A stretch of 64,000 nucleotides of DNA from contig CALSCP010002418.1 of NCBI GenBank assembly GCA_943704425.1, positions 36,361 through 100,360 of the forward strand, read 5' to 3'. A program made the position numbers and the translations under genes. The first letter of the stretch is position 1, and every line of letters starts with the position of its first letter. Shown piece by piece: positions 32,026 through 51,334 of the stretch. Origin of the DNA: Ministeria vibrans ATCC 50519. Lineage: Eukaryota; Opisthokonta; Filasterea. A model generated the notes under the pieces. It saw only the letters and a program-made list of their open reading frames with translations. It was not told where the DNA came from and searched no databases.

Positions 32026-33882
32026 ATGGTGGACGACAAGTACGTGGGCCTGATCTTGGCGCTGAGCTCTTCGGCGTTCATTGGCGCGAGCTTCATCATC
32101 AAAAAAAAAGGCTTGCAAAAATCTGCTGTTGACCACACATCGGCAGGTATGCCCACTCCCCCCGCGCCTCTTCGGCCTTTCCTCTCTGTCTGCGTCTATG
32201 TTGAGCCTGCGTGCGACGCGTCCATGTCAGTCACAGCGCAAACTCGAAACTGTCCCTTTAATTCAACTCGCTCCGCCTTGCTGGCCCTTGGGCCATGTGC
32301 AGTCCAGGGTTGTTCACACATGAGGGTGGTTGGCGTTGTGGGAGGGCCCTGAATGAAAGCGTGTGCTGTCACCAAACGGCTAATGTCGTTTTCTGTGTCT
32401 TTTGCCTCTCGGTAGGTCAGGGCGGCCATGGCTATCTCAGGGAGCCTCTGTGGTGGGCCGGATTGATTTCCAGTACGTGTGTGTGTGTGTGTGTGTGGAG
32501 ATTGGATCTGCTGCATCTGCTGATTTCGCTATTTTCTCGGATTCAGTGATTCTCGGCGAAGTGGCAAACTTTGTGGCGTATGGTTTTGCTCCGGCGATTC
32601 TGGTGACCCCGCTGGGCGCTTTGAGTGTGATCATTAGGTATGATACAGGCGTGTGCATACACGCGTGGCCAAGGGAGTCTCTTTTAATGGCCTCCTTTCG
32701 GTTTCCAGTGCGATTTTGGCGTCGATGATTCTCAAGGAATATCTTCACATTATCGGCAAGGTTGGGTGCGCCCTGTGCGTCGTAGGATCAACCATAATCG
32801 TATTACACGCTCCTGACGAGAGAGAAATCTCGAGCTTGGACGAGATTTGGTCGTGGGTCGTGACACCAGGTCAACCAAACTGGAGATGCACTCAGTACTG
32901 ACTTGGACACACTGTGTTTTGTCCACTTGTAGGCTTTCTCACGTACCTTGTGCTTGTCATTGCCGCTGTGGCAACCCTGATGCTGTACGCAGTGCCCCGT
33001 TGGGGCCAAACGCAAGTGCTTGTTCCCGTTGCAATCTGTTCGCTCGTCGGAAGTGTCTCCGTCATGGCCGTCAAAGTACCACGCTGTTAATTTGAATTGT
33101 TTATTTGTTTGTTTGCTGTGCACTTGCATTGACTTTTTTTTTTTGATGTGCGTATTTAGGCGCTAAGCACCGGGCTGAAGCTGACGATCAACGGGGAGTC
33201 GCAGCTGGACAAGCCGGTTTTCTGGGTGTTTGTGGTGGTGGTAGCAGTGAGCATTGGCATTCAGCTGCACTTCCTGAACATGGCTCTGTTCCTCTTTAAC
33301 ACTGCCGTAGTGTCACCCATCTACTATGTCTTCTTTACCAGTGCGACAATCATTGTACGGTTTTTGAGGGAGGGTCATAGAGAGAGAGAGACACTGTGAT
33401 TATGTGTGTGTGCTGACTCACTCGACTGATTCTAGGCGTCTGTTGTGCTATTTCGCGAGTGGAGTGGCCAGAGTGCCGTGTCGATTGTGTCGCAGCTGTG
33501 TGGGTTTGCTGTGATTGTTATGGGGGTGTATTTGTTGCATTCGACGCATGACCCGTCGACGGACGTGACAGGGGGGGGAGTGAAGAAAGCGTCGTCGATG
33601 ACGGTGTACACACGACTCACAACAGCCGAAGAGTCTGACGGCGAAAACGATGGAGGTGTTGATGGGGATGACGAGAATGATGATGGTGGTGGTGGTGGCA
33701 CGAAGAGGATGAAGAAGAAACCGAAGCGGAAGAGCGATGCGGATGTGATTGAGATGGAGTCGTTGGAGGCGTCTGCCGACGCCCAAGGTCGGAGTCGGAG
33801 TCGATCGCCCCCCATGGAGCTTATGCCGGGTGTCAATGACGCTGGGCCCTCACGAAGAGGTCGTGCGTCGTCAGGTCGCTGA
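32026..33882 (+). CDS. NIPA-family magnesium transporter
   Basis: NIPA proteins are nine-helix Mg2+ transporters of endosomes and plasma membrane. Exons: 32026-32146, 32416-32472, 32547-32637, 32709-32869, 32933-33075, 33160-33354, 33436-33882. Typical segments: LALSSSAFIGASFIIKKKGL at the N-terminus, EPLWWAGLIS, GEVANFVAYGFAPAILVTPLGALSV, ILKEYLHIIGKVGCALCVVG, then the second half with HFLNMALFLFNTAVVSPIYYVFFT and a cytoplasmic tail. The tail is acidic, then basic (DDENDDGGGG, KRMKKKPKRKS), and Ser-rich. Exons 1 to 3 are short and separated by GT-rich introns. Confidence 0.93.
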
Positions 33883-34161
33883 TATACGTGTACAGTAAAG
33901 TTATTGATTAGAAATACGAACAGAAAGACATAACAAATTATAAAAATAAAATTATTTATTTAGAGCTGAACCCAATGTCAATTGTCAAAACAAAACATAA
34001 TCCAAAACAAAGAGTAGCACAATATATAATAAAAATAATAATAGTTTTACTATTATTGTTATTCTGTATTATTTTATAATAATTAATAATAATAATAAAA
34101 TTAATTATTATTTTTATTATGAAATTTACTATTATTTTATTCATTATTTTTCCTTTTGTTG

Positions 34162-35889
34162 ATGAAGTGTCTCGCCGCCTTCTTCGTTGCGTGTGTGTTT
34201 GCGTCCGGGGGTGCTTGGGCAGCGGTGCGTTCTCCGTGTGATTTGGTCAAGGCGGACATTGTACAGGCGTTTGTGGCGAGTCCTACAGAGGTGTTTTTGG
34301 CGTTTGCTCATTTGGACGGAATTCCCGCCAATTGTCAGGTCGCGCTGTCCATCGCACACATTGTCGACGCCGACGCGCTGCCCAGGTTTGCACGGATCTT
34401 GCCGGCGTACGACGGACGTGCGTCGGGCTATCTGGCAACGGGGCTGGTCGCTGGCGAAGCGTATAGTTTCCGGATCGAAATTCTGTTGGAGGGTGGTGTT
34501 GTCAAATTCAATCCGGCTCATGGACCGCTGACGCTGCCACACTCGCTGTGCGGCAATGGCATTGTCGAAGACACGGAGGAGTGTGATCCGGGTGTGCCGC
34601 CCAGTGGTGACGCTGACTGCCTGCCGACCTGCCAGCGTGCTGGAAAGGCCGACGGTGCTTCTGAATCAATCGCCGTGCGCATCTACCGCCAATCGTTTGA
34701 AGCGGCTGCCTTTGCCGCCGCGCCAACACCACGCTCGGCTGTGTCTACACCTATGGTAGAGCCTTGCTTTGTGGCGGCCCTGCGAGAGCGCTACAGGCAT
34801 GCTGAAGCCCTGAATATCACGCGTGAGTACACACTCGTGACGGCACAGCTACGTGAGACCAATGCTCTTGTGGCGACACTGAAGCGCGACACGTCGCGCC
34901 TCACTGCCTCGTGGGAACGTGAACAGCGCCGCCGAGGAGAGTGCGAATCAAAACACTCTGAGTTGCTACAGCAGTTTACCGACCGACTGTCACTTACGCG
35001 GGACACCAAGTCGTCGCCCTCCTACCATACGACCGTGACCATACCCGTCACTTGCGAGTCGCCCGAGGCCTTGGGTGTGCCACACGCCGAACAAGTGTCG
35101 CTTCCGCCACTGCTGCAGCTTCTGCGTCCCCTCGTGGATCTGGTTCGTGCGCTTGCAGTGCCTCCCGTCACACTGAGTGTGCTGTTGTCAACGGCGCTCG
35201 CTCTCGGCGTGGCGCTGGAGCGTGGATGGAGCAGGCGACGCATACGCGCAGTGGTAGATGAAGAGCAGGAGCAAGATCAACAAGAGCAAGAGCAGGAGCA
35301 AGATCAACAAGAGCAAGAGCAGGAGCAAGATCAACAAGGGCAGGGGCAAGAAGAAGACGATGGTGAGGAGTGGCGAGAGCGTCTGGCACAGAGCGAGCGA
35401 CGAGTGCGCGAGCAAGAGCAAGTGAACAGTGCGTTGCGACGGCAATTGTTGGCACTCAAGGAGGCCAACCAGGGCACTCAGTCGCATGTGAACACGGTAC
35501 CGGTGGCGGCGGAGGAAAGGCGCAGTGCAGAGGCGCTGGAGCGGTACCGGGAAGAGTGCAAGCAACTGAAAGAACAGCAGGAGCAACTAAAGGAGGTGTG
35601 TGTGCAACTGGAAGGAACGCGTGAAGAGTGTGCACGTGAGCTGCGACGACTGCAGCAGTCGGTGGGAGAGGTGGAGGCACGTTTGGATGTGCGTCGGGAG
35701 GAGGAAGCGACGAGACTGCGGGAGATGAAGGAGGAAGAAGAAGAAGAAGGGGAGGGGGAGGAGAGGGAGGATGAGGAGCGAGAGGTGGCGCAGCGACTGA
35801 CGTTTGAAAATGAGAGTGAGAGTGAGAGTGAGAGCGATGAGGAATGGTCCTTCCCGTTGACTCCCTCTCGAATGCCACAATTGAGATAA
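34162..35889 (+). CDS. Unknown type I membrane protein with CGNG motif and Gln/Glu coiled-coil tail
   Basis: Single exon, 575 residues, not matched to any named family. A signal peptide (KCLAAFFVACVFASGGAWA) leads to an ectodomain with LCGNGIVEDTEECDPGVPP, a Cys motif common in secreted proteins of bacteria and protists. A helical region rich in Arg/Glu follows, then a predicted transmembrane helix near residues 335-355 (PVTLSVLLSTALALGVALE) followed by RGWSRRRIR, which sets the tail inside the cell. The tail begins with three near-perfect copies of a 12-residue EQEQDQQEQ-type unit, then a long coiled coil, an EEEEEGEGEE run and ESESESESDEEW. It could act as a surface receptor or tether; this is not inferable further. 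Confidence 0.75.
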   Translation: MKCLAAFFVACVFASGGAWAAVRSPCDLVKADIVQAFVASPTEVFLAFAHLDGIPANCQVALSIAHIVDADALPRFARILPAYDGRASGYLATGLVAGEAYSFRIEILLEGGVVKFNPAHGPLTLPHSLCGNGIVEDTEECDPGVPPSGDADCLPTCQRAGKADGASESIAVRIYRQSFEAAAFAAAPTPRSAVSTPMVEPCFVAALRERYRHAEALNITREYTLVTAQLRETNALVATLKRDTSRLTASWEREQRRRGECESKHSELLQQFTDRLSLTRDTKSSPSYHTTVTIPVTCESPEALGVPHAEQVSLPPLLQLLRPLVDLVRALAVPPVTLSVLLSTALALGVALERGWSRRRIRAVVDEEQEQDQQEQEQEQDQQEQEQEQDQQGQGQEEDDGEEWRERLAQSERRVREQEQVNSALRRQLLALKEANQGTQSHVNTVPVAAEERRSAEALERYREECKQLKEQQEQLKEVCVQLEGTREECARELRRLQQSVGEVEARLDVRREEEATRLREMKEEEEEEGEGEEREDEEREVAQRLTFENESESESESDEEWSFPLTPSRMPQLR

Positions 35890-36159
35890 CAAAAAAAGAA
35901 GAACAAAAATGTACAGTACAGTGTGTGATATGTTTCATGATTTAAACTCCACTGTGGAATGAGTAGAATTCGACAATTTAGGAGGAGGAGGAAGAGGAAC
36001 GCGTGCGCACCACTCGAGAATGCGGCTGTTTGAAGAGAAGACGGAACGAGTGCTGGTGGTCGTTGTCTGGAGCTGCACATGGTCGGAGGGAGTGGAGGTG
36101 GCGATGGGATTAATTATCCCTGCTTTGTGAGGCTTTTCTTGAGTGAGTTGCGGTGTTCT

Positions 36160-36932
36160 TTAAATGGTGGTGGGCGAGGAACGACGACGACGAACGAAAG
36201 CAGGGTCGCGGTGGCGTGTCTGATCGTAGGCATACTCAACGAGTCTGGTATTGGTGGGGTTTCCAGCTCCGACTCGGTTCACTACACGGAGGACGTCCGC
36301 TGGAAGAGGACCACTTGTGGACGTGTCAATCACCGACGGAATCGCAGTAGTTGGACGCAAATGATGCAAGCGTTGTGCGTCACCCTTCAATTCGTGCTGC
36401 AACATGTCATCGCGACTTGCTCTTCTTTGGGCCAACTCGAGATCCGACTCTCTCGCAAGTCGGTTGTTCTATGAAAAGTAAAATGTAATTATTAGGGATT
36501 AAGGAGGCACATTCTGGTCGTTCTACTTAGCTCTCTTACGACAAGGGTGTTTGTGTAAACAACGCCATTGAGATAGAGCTGACGTGCATAGAAATTGTGA
36601 ACTCGTGTGCGGCAATGATAGCCTCGCCAGCGCCGCTGAATCGCGGTTGCCGACGAATGGTAGAGGGAAAGACGTTGGTGCCTTCGGTCGTCGATGACAG
36701 CTTCAATGTAGCGTAGGCGTGCACGGTACGCCCGATAGGCTGTCTGTATAACGATGGCCATGCGGTGAAGAAGTAGCAGCTGTGAGCGGGCGCGGCAGCC
36801 GCGCCAGAGCGATTGAATTTTCAAGACGGCGACCTGTTGCCTGGCAACAGTAATTTCTGTTTCCTGAACGCGCTTGGCGATGCCTTTGAACACGTCGAGG
36901 CGGGCGTTTTCTTTCAGGTTTTGATAGGACAT
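36160..36932 (-). CDS. IQ-motif protein, SPATA17-like
   Basis: Two exons: 36932-36540 and 36468-36160, joined in phase 0 at a GTAAGAG donor. Three IQ motifs bind calmodulin-like chains: VLKIQSLWRGCRARSQ, AIVIQTAYRAYRARLR and ATAIQRRWRGYHCRTR. Spacing, and the sequence FYARQLYLNGVVYTNTLV after the third motif, match animal SPATA17, a flagellar axoneme protein. The short C-terminal exon is basic and unconserved. An in-frame TAA at 36160-36162 ends the protein, but the same frame stays open for about 70 more codons down to a TGA near 35939. Together with BBS7 it supports a flagellated organism. Confidence 0.78.
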
Positions 36933-37022
36933 CAATGGAAAAATCAAAAAAGTAATCAAGAAGAAGAAGACATAGTAATGAGAAAAATTTATTATGAAAA
37001 CAGTCATTATAAATTAGTAGTA

Positions 37023-37075
<53 letters not shown>

Positions 37076-37325
37076 TTTATACTAATTTTTATTATCTAAA
37101 AAAGACTACTAATGCATTGCTTATGTATATAATTTATGTGTATATCTGTGACGCCTAGTTGCCAACCACCCATACTATGATACCAGAACCCCTAGCCACA
37201 ATTGGATTGAAACTTTTCCTGATGCTAATCGAAAGCAAAGTATTTTCTTTCTTCTTCTTTTCTTCTACTCCAAGCGCAAAACGCGACAGAGAACAGTCGG
37301 TAGAAATAATAATAAATTAGGGATT
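36933..37325. other. Intergenic region with (AAT)n repeat
   Basis: AT-rich with about 50 bp of AAT repeat at 37026-37075. The rest shows no reading frame or recognisable motif. It separates the SPATA17-like start from the UAP1 stop. Confidence 0.7.
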
Positions 37326-39829
<2,504 letters not shown>

Positions 39830-40146
39830 CGCGCAACAATGAGTGAGATGACGTGCAGTGACTGCGAGAGTGATTAGTGAAAGGAAATCACAAAAATAAA
39901 ATTAATGATTAATGAACGAGATCTCACTCAGTTCTGTTTCACATACACAGATTTATACGGTTGGTTGTCGCCACTGTCCGCTGTCGGCCCGCCCGTGTCG
40001 GGCTGTCACAGTCTCACAGAATACAGATGTCAGACTGTGTGATGAGTGAGTCAGACACTGTCTGTTCTGGGAGTGTAGATAACAGTGTAATTGAATACTC
40101 CTCGTAATGAATGAATAATCTCTATCAAATTTTTGTCTTTCTGCTC
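39830..40146. other. Divergent intergenic region between UAP1 and NIF3 homolog
   Basis: No coding signal. It contains GAGTGA/CTCACT-type short direct repeats and CGTGTCGGGCTGTC. It must hold both promoters. Confidence 0.55.
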
Positions 40147-40892
40147 ATGTCAAAGCTTAGCGAAGTAATTGCTATCCTGGACCGCCTGTGGCCGTTGCGC
40201 CTGGCTGGGTCGTGGGACAATGTCGGCTTGCTTGTACGCCCATTTGTGGAGCGACCCATCACGAAAATACTGTTGACAATCGATGCGACCGACGACGTTG
40301 TGGACGAGGCCTTGGAGAACGACACCAGCCTCCTCGTGGCCTACCATCCGCCGTTGTTTCGTGCGCTGAAGCGGGTGACGGGAGAGACGGCGAGCGAGCG
40401 GTGTCTGGCGCGCGCTCTCGCTTCAAACATGGCCGTCTACTCGCCGCACACCGCCATCGACTGTGCTGTGGGTGGTGCGACTGATTTTGTTTGCGATGCT
40501 TTCAAGCACACATCAGTGAAGACCATTGAGCCGGCGGGCACCAGCGAGGATGTCGAGAGGGGCGCGGGAGTGGGTCGAATTGCGCAGTTCGCTCCTCTCT
40601 CCCTTGACGCAGCCATTGCCGCCATCAAGAGCCATTTGGGACTGGCTCATCTGCGTGTCGCCTGCCCACGTACCCCTAAAGACATCACCAGCGTTGCTGT
40701 CGTCTGCGGCTCGGGCGGCTCCGTCTTCAGTGCCATGTCCAACAGTGCGCGCTCAAACGTCTCCCTCTTTCTCACAGGAGAACTCTCTCATCACGAAGTA
40801 TACACCCACCCACCCACACACCCACCCACACACACACACACACACCCACCCACACACACACACACACACACNNNNNNNNNNNNNNNNNNNNN

Positions 40893-40982
<90 letters not shown>

Positions 40983-41388
40983 ATCACGTTTTTTCTTTCT
41001 CTCTCCCTCCTCTCTCTTTCTCTCTATTATTTCTTTCCCCCTCTTCTCTCTTTATCACTTTGTGTCTTTCTCTCGATCACTTTGTCTTCACTTTGTGCCT
41101 TTCTATCATTCTGTGTCTTCTCCCCCTTTCTCTCTTTCTCTCTATCACTTTGTGTCTTCTCCCTCCTTTCTCTGGTACTCACCCGCCTCTCTTCTCTATT
41201 CTTCCACTTGCCAGGTGCTTGCTCTCACCGCCGGCGGCGCCTACGTCATCCTCTGCGAACACACCAACACGGAGCGACCCTTTCTGCTCACGGCACAGTC
41301 CCAACTTACCGACGCCCTAGCCGCCTCCAATCTACCTGTCGCAGTCTCTGTGTCTACCCGCGATCGCGATCCCCTCTCCTTTATGTAG
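40147..41388 (+). CDS. NIF3-like dinuclear metal protein
   Basis: NIF3/DUF34 proteins are conserved in all domains and bind two metal ions; their activity is debated (GTP cyclohydrolase-like fold). Two exons: 40147-40797 and 41215-41388. Motifs: WDNVGLLV near residue 22, ILLTIDATDDVVDEA, the metal-binding VAYHPPLF, YSPHTAIDCAVGGATD, VAVVCGSGGS, LFLTGELSHHE, and after the intron LCEHTNTERPFL. The first Met of the open frame is at 40111, but MSKLSEVIAIL at 40147 matches the usual family start. The intron is a CT-rich, CA-rich stretch containing a 21 bp gap. The gene is convergent with EIF3K, 79 bp apart. Confidence 0.92.
40800..40985. repeat. (CA)n / N gap / (CT)n in the NIF3-like intron
   Basis: CACACCC repeats run into 21 N (40872-40892), followed by about 85 bp of pure CT. 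The gap is clearly caused by the microsatellites, and the intron's true length is unknown. Confidence 0.95.
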
Positions 41389-41467
41389 TACTTTGTAGAA
41401 GACCAAAATAATAGAAACAACAAAACGACAACTTTTTATTATTTCTCTTGTCCGTCGCTCGGTGACT

Positions 41468-42696
41468 TTAAGCGTTGTTGATAAGAATCCTCTGAAGAGC
41501 TATAAACATGAGTAAAAAAACACACAAAAAGAAACAAAACTTCAGTGTTGGTCTTCGGTTTCTCTTTTCAACTCATCTCACTTACATTCATATTCGAGTT
41601 TTTCGCCAAGCGTCGTCGAGCGGACCTGGTTCCACTGGTTCTTGTCAAAGACCACAAGCAGTGGGTCGTTGGGGTCTTGGGTCCAACCGGCGCGTGCGTC
41701 GACAAAAGCGGTGAGTTCCTCGTCGGCGAGGAAGAGGGCGTCTTCGAGACACGCGCGCGTGATGCGCTGGTGGCTCATGTGCAGCGTTGCGGCAATGTAG
41801 TTGCGGATGGCAGCTGCAAACCCCTTCAGGTGCTCAACGAGCTCTCGTTCCTCTGTCAGTTCTTCCCAGAATGTCTATTGATTTGAAATACAAGTGTTAT
41901 CATATTTTACTATAATAATAAATATATTTTTTTCTTCATAATTGTTGTAGTGATGCATACCTTAAAGTGACACATTTCAAGAAGGTTTGAGTAGTAGATG
42001 ATGCGGGAGATCTGATTGTCGTTGAGGTACTCTTCGCCGACAAGAAAGAGACAGGCGGAAAAGTCGGCGGAGGGCATCGCCATGAGAGACTTGAGCTGTT
42101 GAGAAGCAAGAAAGGCGACGTTTAGGACACACGACGGAGCATACAATATTATATAATATAATATAATATAATATAATATAATACAATACAATATAATATA
42201 ATATGTCTTACGAGAATGTTTGCGACGACGTCCACTTTGAGTTTGGTCGCATGCAGTTGGTAGAGAGTCAACGTCAGAATGTTCGCCTCAAAGTCATACT
42301 CGTCGGCCTTGCACTAGCAGGAGAGGGAGAGAATAGCAGTGGATGAGCAGGGGCGACGCGGGAGCGTGTGGCGAGCCCTTGAAAGGTACCTGGTGAGTGA
42401 CATTGTCCTCGAGCACCGTCAAATGTTCCGGATTGTATCGATCAAAGCCGTGCAACAGCTCCTACACACAGAACCGTGCCGCGTGAGTAGCCGTGGACGA
42501 TGCGCAGTCCACACAAGAGTGGTGCACAACGCACCATTGGCTCGTGGTCGCTTCTATTCTTGTGTGGTGCGTGGCTCATTGATTTTTTTTTTTTTTTCTG
42601 CTCATGAGAGCAATTTTATTGCCAATTGTGCGGAGTGTGGAGAGGGACGAGACAGGTAGAGAGTACACTGCTCACCTGGATCTTCGGGTTAGCCAT
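41468..42696 (-). CDS. EIF3K: Eukaryotic translation initiation factor 3 subunit K
   Basis: eIF3k is a PCI/HAM-type accessory subunit of the eIF3 complex on the 40S ribosome. Six exons: 42696-42676 (MANPKIQ), 42461-42390, 42313-42212, 42095-41961, 41874-41586, 41499-41468. Matches to the animal protein: LLHGFDRYNPEHLTVLEDNV, EYDFEANILTLTLYQ, IIYYSNLLEMCHFKTFWEEL, and the C-terminal winged helix with EELTAFVDARAGWT. Total about 215 residues, as expected. First and last exons are tiny (21 and 32 nt). One intron contains a TAATA pentanucleotide repeat. Confidence 0.93.
42150..42202. repeat. (TAATA)n pentanucleotide repeat in an EIF3K intron
   Basis: About nine units of ATAAT with two ACAAT variants lie immediately downstream of the exon 3 donor on the minus strand. 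Confidence 0.9.
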
Positions 42697-42985
42697 GCTG
42701 TCTGTCTGTCTGTCTCTGTGTGTGAGTGTGTGTGTGTGTGCGTGAGCGGACGGAAGGGCGAGCGCAGATGTGAAACAAAGGGAGCTCACAACACGATCGT
42801 CGATCAGTCAGGGGGGAAGGAATGGGTCAAGAGGGGAGTGACGAGTGGAGACCCAAGAATGAATAAAAATGTCAAATGATCTCTTTCAAATTCACTCAGA
42901 AGTCGTCGCAGTTCACACACTCAGTCACTCACCTCACACACTCAGTCACTAGTGATCACACTTTCTATTCCGCTTCCTCGCTAAC

Positions 42986-43779
42986 ATGCCCCGCAGCCGC
43001 TCCTCCCCCCGCGCCTCCCCCCGCGCTGCCCCCCGTGCGCCCGCACACACGCCCCAGCGATCGGCGGCTCCTGCGACGCGCAGCCCTGCCCCGGCCGCTG
43101 CTGCGCCAGCCCCGGCGCCTGCTGCCCCCCAACAGCCCGGTATGTTTGCCCAGATGGCAAGCACCGCCGCCGGCGTGGCTGTTGGATCGGCCGTGGTACG
43201 AAGAACAGTCGAGAAGGAAAAAGAGAGAGCGAAAGAGAAAAGACAAAAAAAAAAAAAAAAAAAAATGACGCCACGCTCCTATCGCTCCCTTCTCACCCAC
43301 GCCTTGCTGTGTAGGGTCACACCGTTGGTGCGGCTCTGACGGGTGCCATGGGCGGCGGCGGCAGCAGCGGCGAGGCCGAGCGGGCGCCTCAGCAGCAGCA
43401 GCAGTACGACGCGAACGTCGGTCAGCCGCTTCAGTACGGACAGCCGGCGCAGTACGGCCAGGCGCCGCAGGAGGGCAACCCCTGCTCGTGGGAGATGAAG
43501 GTATGTGCGTGCAACGGTCGTGGAGAGTGCCACAGGGGAAGGAGGCTGATGAGCACACGACAGATGGCTGTGCCAAGTTCGCTTTCCTTCCACTACTCTA
43601 CTTCACCCGTAAAATCCCTGAACTCAACACACTCACCACACTCTTCGTCATCTTTCTCTTTTCGGACTCCGCACCCCCAGCGCTTCCTCGAGTGCGTCGA
43701 GGCGAACGGCAGCAACATTTCCGTGTGCCAGTCCTTTCAGGATGCCATGAAGCAGTGCCGTCTCTCCTACAACATGTGA
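42986..43779 (+). CDS. CHCHD2/CHCHD10-like twin CX9C mitochondrial protein
   Basis: These small intermembrane-space proteins help maintain cristae and respiratory function (yeast Mix17). Exons: 42986-43195, 43315-43500, 43681-43779, about 165 residues. The N-terminus is Arg/Ser/Pro/Ala-rich (PRSRSSPRASPRAAPRAP), followed by the glycine-rich hydrophobic segment MASTAAGVAVGSAVGHTVGAALTGAMGG. The CHCH domain has CSWEMKRFLEC and CQSFQDAMKQC, both exact CX9C, split by the last intron. The order matches the family closely. The central linker repeats QPxQYGQ. Confidence 0.93.
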
Positions 43780-44093
43780 GCCTGTAAACGCCTCCTGCGC
43801 CCCAACCACCCTTCCCTCTTTGCACAGATCCCTTTCCTTGTTACAATGAACCCCTATTTCTTCCTCGATGGCGTACTCAAGATATAGCGACACTCAAGAT
43901 CCGACTGAAAAACACAAATTAAAAAGACTACGACTTAAATCTACCCGTCTGTGCAAAAGAAAACGCACATGCCACGGTCGACACTACGCCTCACCGACAC
44001 TTTGAGATACCTTTCGTGTGTTGACAAAAAGAAAAAGAAATCACTTCAAAAATCATTGATGGTATAAAGTTGCAAAAGGGCGCCAAAGAATCA
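43780..44093. other. Convergent 3' region between CHCHD2-like and AT-hook genes
   Basis: No coding sequence seen. AT-rich on the right half. The two 3' UTRs must meet here. Confidence 0.6.
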
Positions 44094-44385
44094 TCAGCGG
44101 CGAAGTCGCTTAGACGCGGGCGTTTCTTCAGTTGTAGAGTCGTCTTGATCACCGTCCTCGTCGTCCGACACAGTGCGCTTGGGCGGCGCCTTCTTCTTGT
44201 CCGCCAGCGCAGCCGCAGCGGCTGCCTTTGCAACGGCCGTCTCCAAGTTGCTCGACTCTGTCTTGGGCGGGCGTCCTCGTCCCCGCCCGGGCACTGCCAC
44301 CTTCTTCGGCTTCAGCTGCGACGGGTCCTACATTCCGCCGTTAGCAAAGCGTGTCGTTCCCTCTTTGATTTGACAGCAACAGCAG

Positions 44386-44450
<65 letters not shown>

Positions 44451-44709
44451 AAGAGAGAAGAGCAATCTCCCATTCAATGTGATCGTCGTAACGCATTCAT
44501 GGGAGTTGTACGCAGAGGGACGGGAGTAGGAGGAGCCGAGAAAACGACGCAACGAGAGGCAAATCAGACGGAACGGTTTCTGTTCTTTTACGAACCTTTG
44601 GCGGACGGCCACGACCGCGCTTGGGCGCGTTGGGATCAACTTCCTTCTTTGCGGGCCCACCAGGCTTAGGTGGTCGGCCTCGGCCGCGCTTGACACCTTC
44701 AGCTTCCAT
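44094..44709 (-). CDS. HMGA-like AT-hook chromatin protein
   Basis: Small basic protein of about 105 residues from two exons (44709-44598 and about 44327-44094). It carries three AT-hooks of the form RGRGRPPK at KRGRGRPPKPGG, PKRGRGRPPK and PGRGRGRPPKTE. AT-hooks bind the minor groove of AT-rich DNA. Between and after the hooks are Lys/Ala-rich helix, then an acidic patch SDDEDGDQDDST and a basic end SKRLRR, which may serve as a nuclear signal. The layout is that of HMGA proteins. The intron holds poly(A) and (GA)n tracts. An AT-hook protein fits a genome with so many AT-rich repeats, but no specific target is inferable. Confidence 0.8.
44396..44446. repeat. Poly(A) and (GA)n tract in the AT-hook gene intron
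   Basis: About 26 A followed by about 24 bp of GA repeat. On the coding strand this is a long pyrimidine tract. Confidence 0.9.
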
Positions 44710-44979
44710 TGTACAAAAAAATATTATTTTATTGTTTTCTTTTGATTTTTGAAAATTTATTTTGATGTTTTGGTGATAATAATTATTTTGATTTGAAGGT
44801 ACAAAGAATTCTGTAGACATGAGAGATAGGGGCCTTGATAAATCATGATTAGTGAATCGGGAATTAGTACTTCTTTGCTAGGGTTCGATCGGCTTCTTGA
44901 AACTGAAACTGGTCAATCTTTTCACTCACTCACTCACTCTCTCTCTTTTTCTCTCTCTTTTTTCTAGCGCTCCAATCAA

Positions 44980-51221
<6,242 letters not shown>

Positions 51222-51334
51222 CGCGAGAACACGTTCAGATCACGAGTTGGCACAAAGAGGAGCAGAGAAGAGGACACGTGAGGGACAGTGAACTGAGTGA
51301 AGTGATCACATTTTAAGCAGTTTTTTTTAAAATC

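Noticed and set aside
34205-35400. Reverse-strand open frames across the CGNG protein
   Set aside because: They mirror codon bias and the Gln/Glu repeats of the plus-strand gene and lack any protein-like features.
40147-41388. NIF3-like gene broken by the gap at 40872
   Set aside because: The gap lies inside a CA/CT-repeat intron; exons on both sides join in frame.
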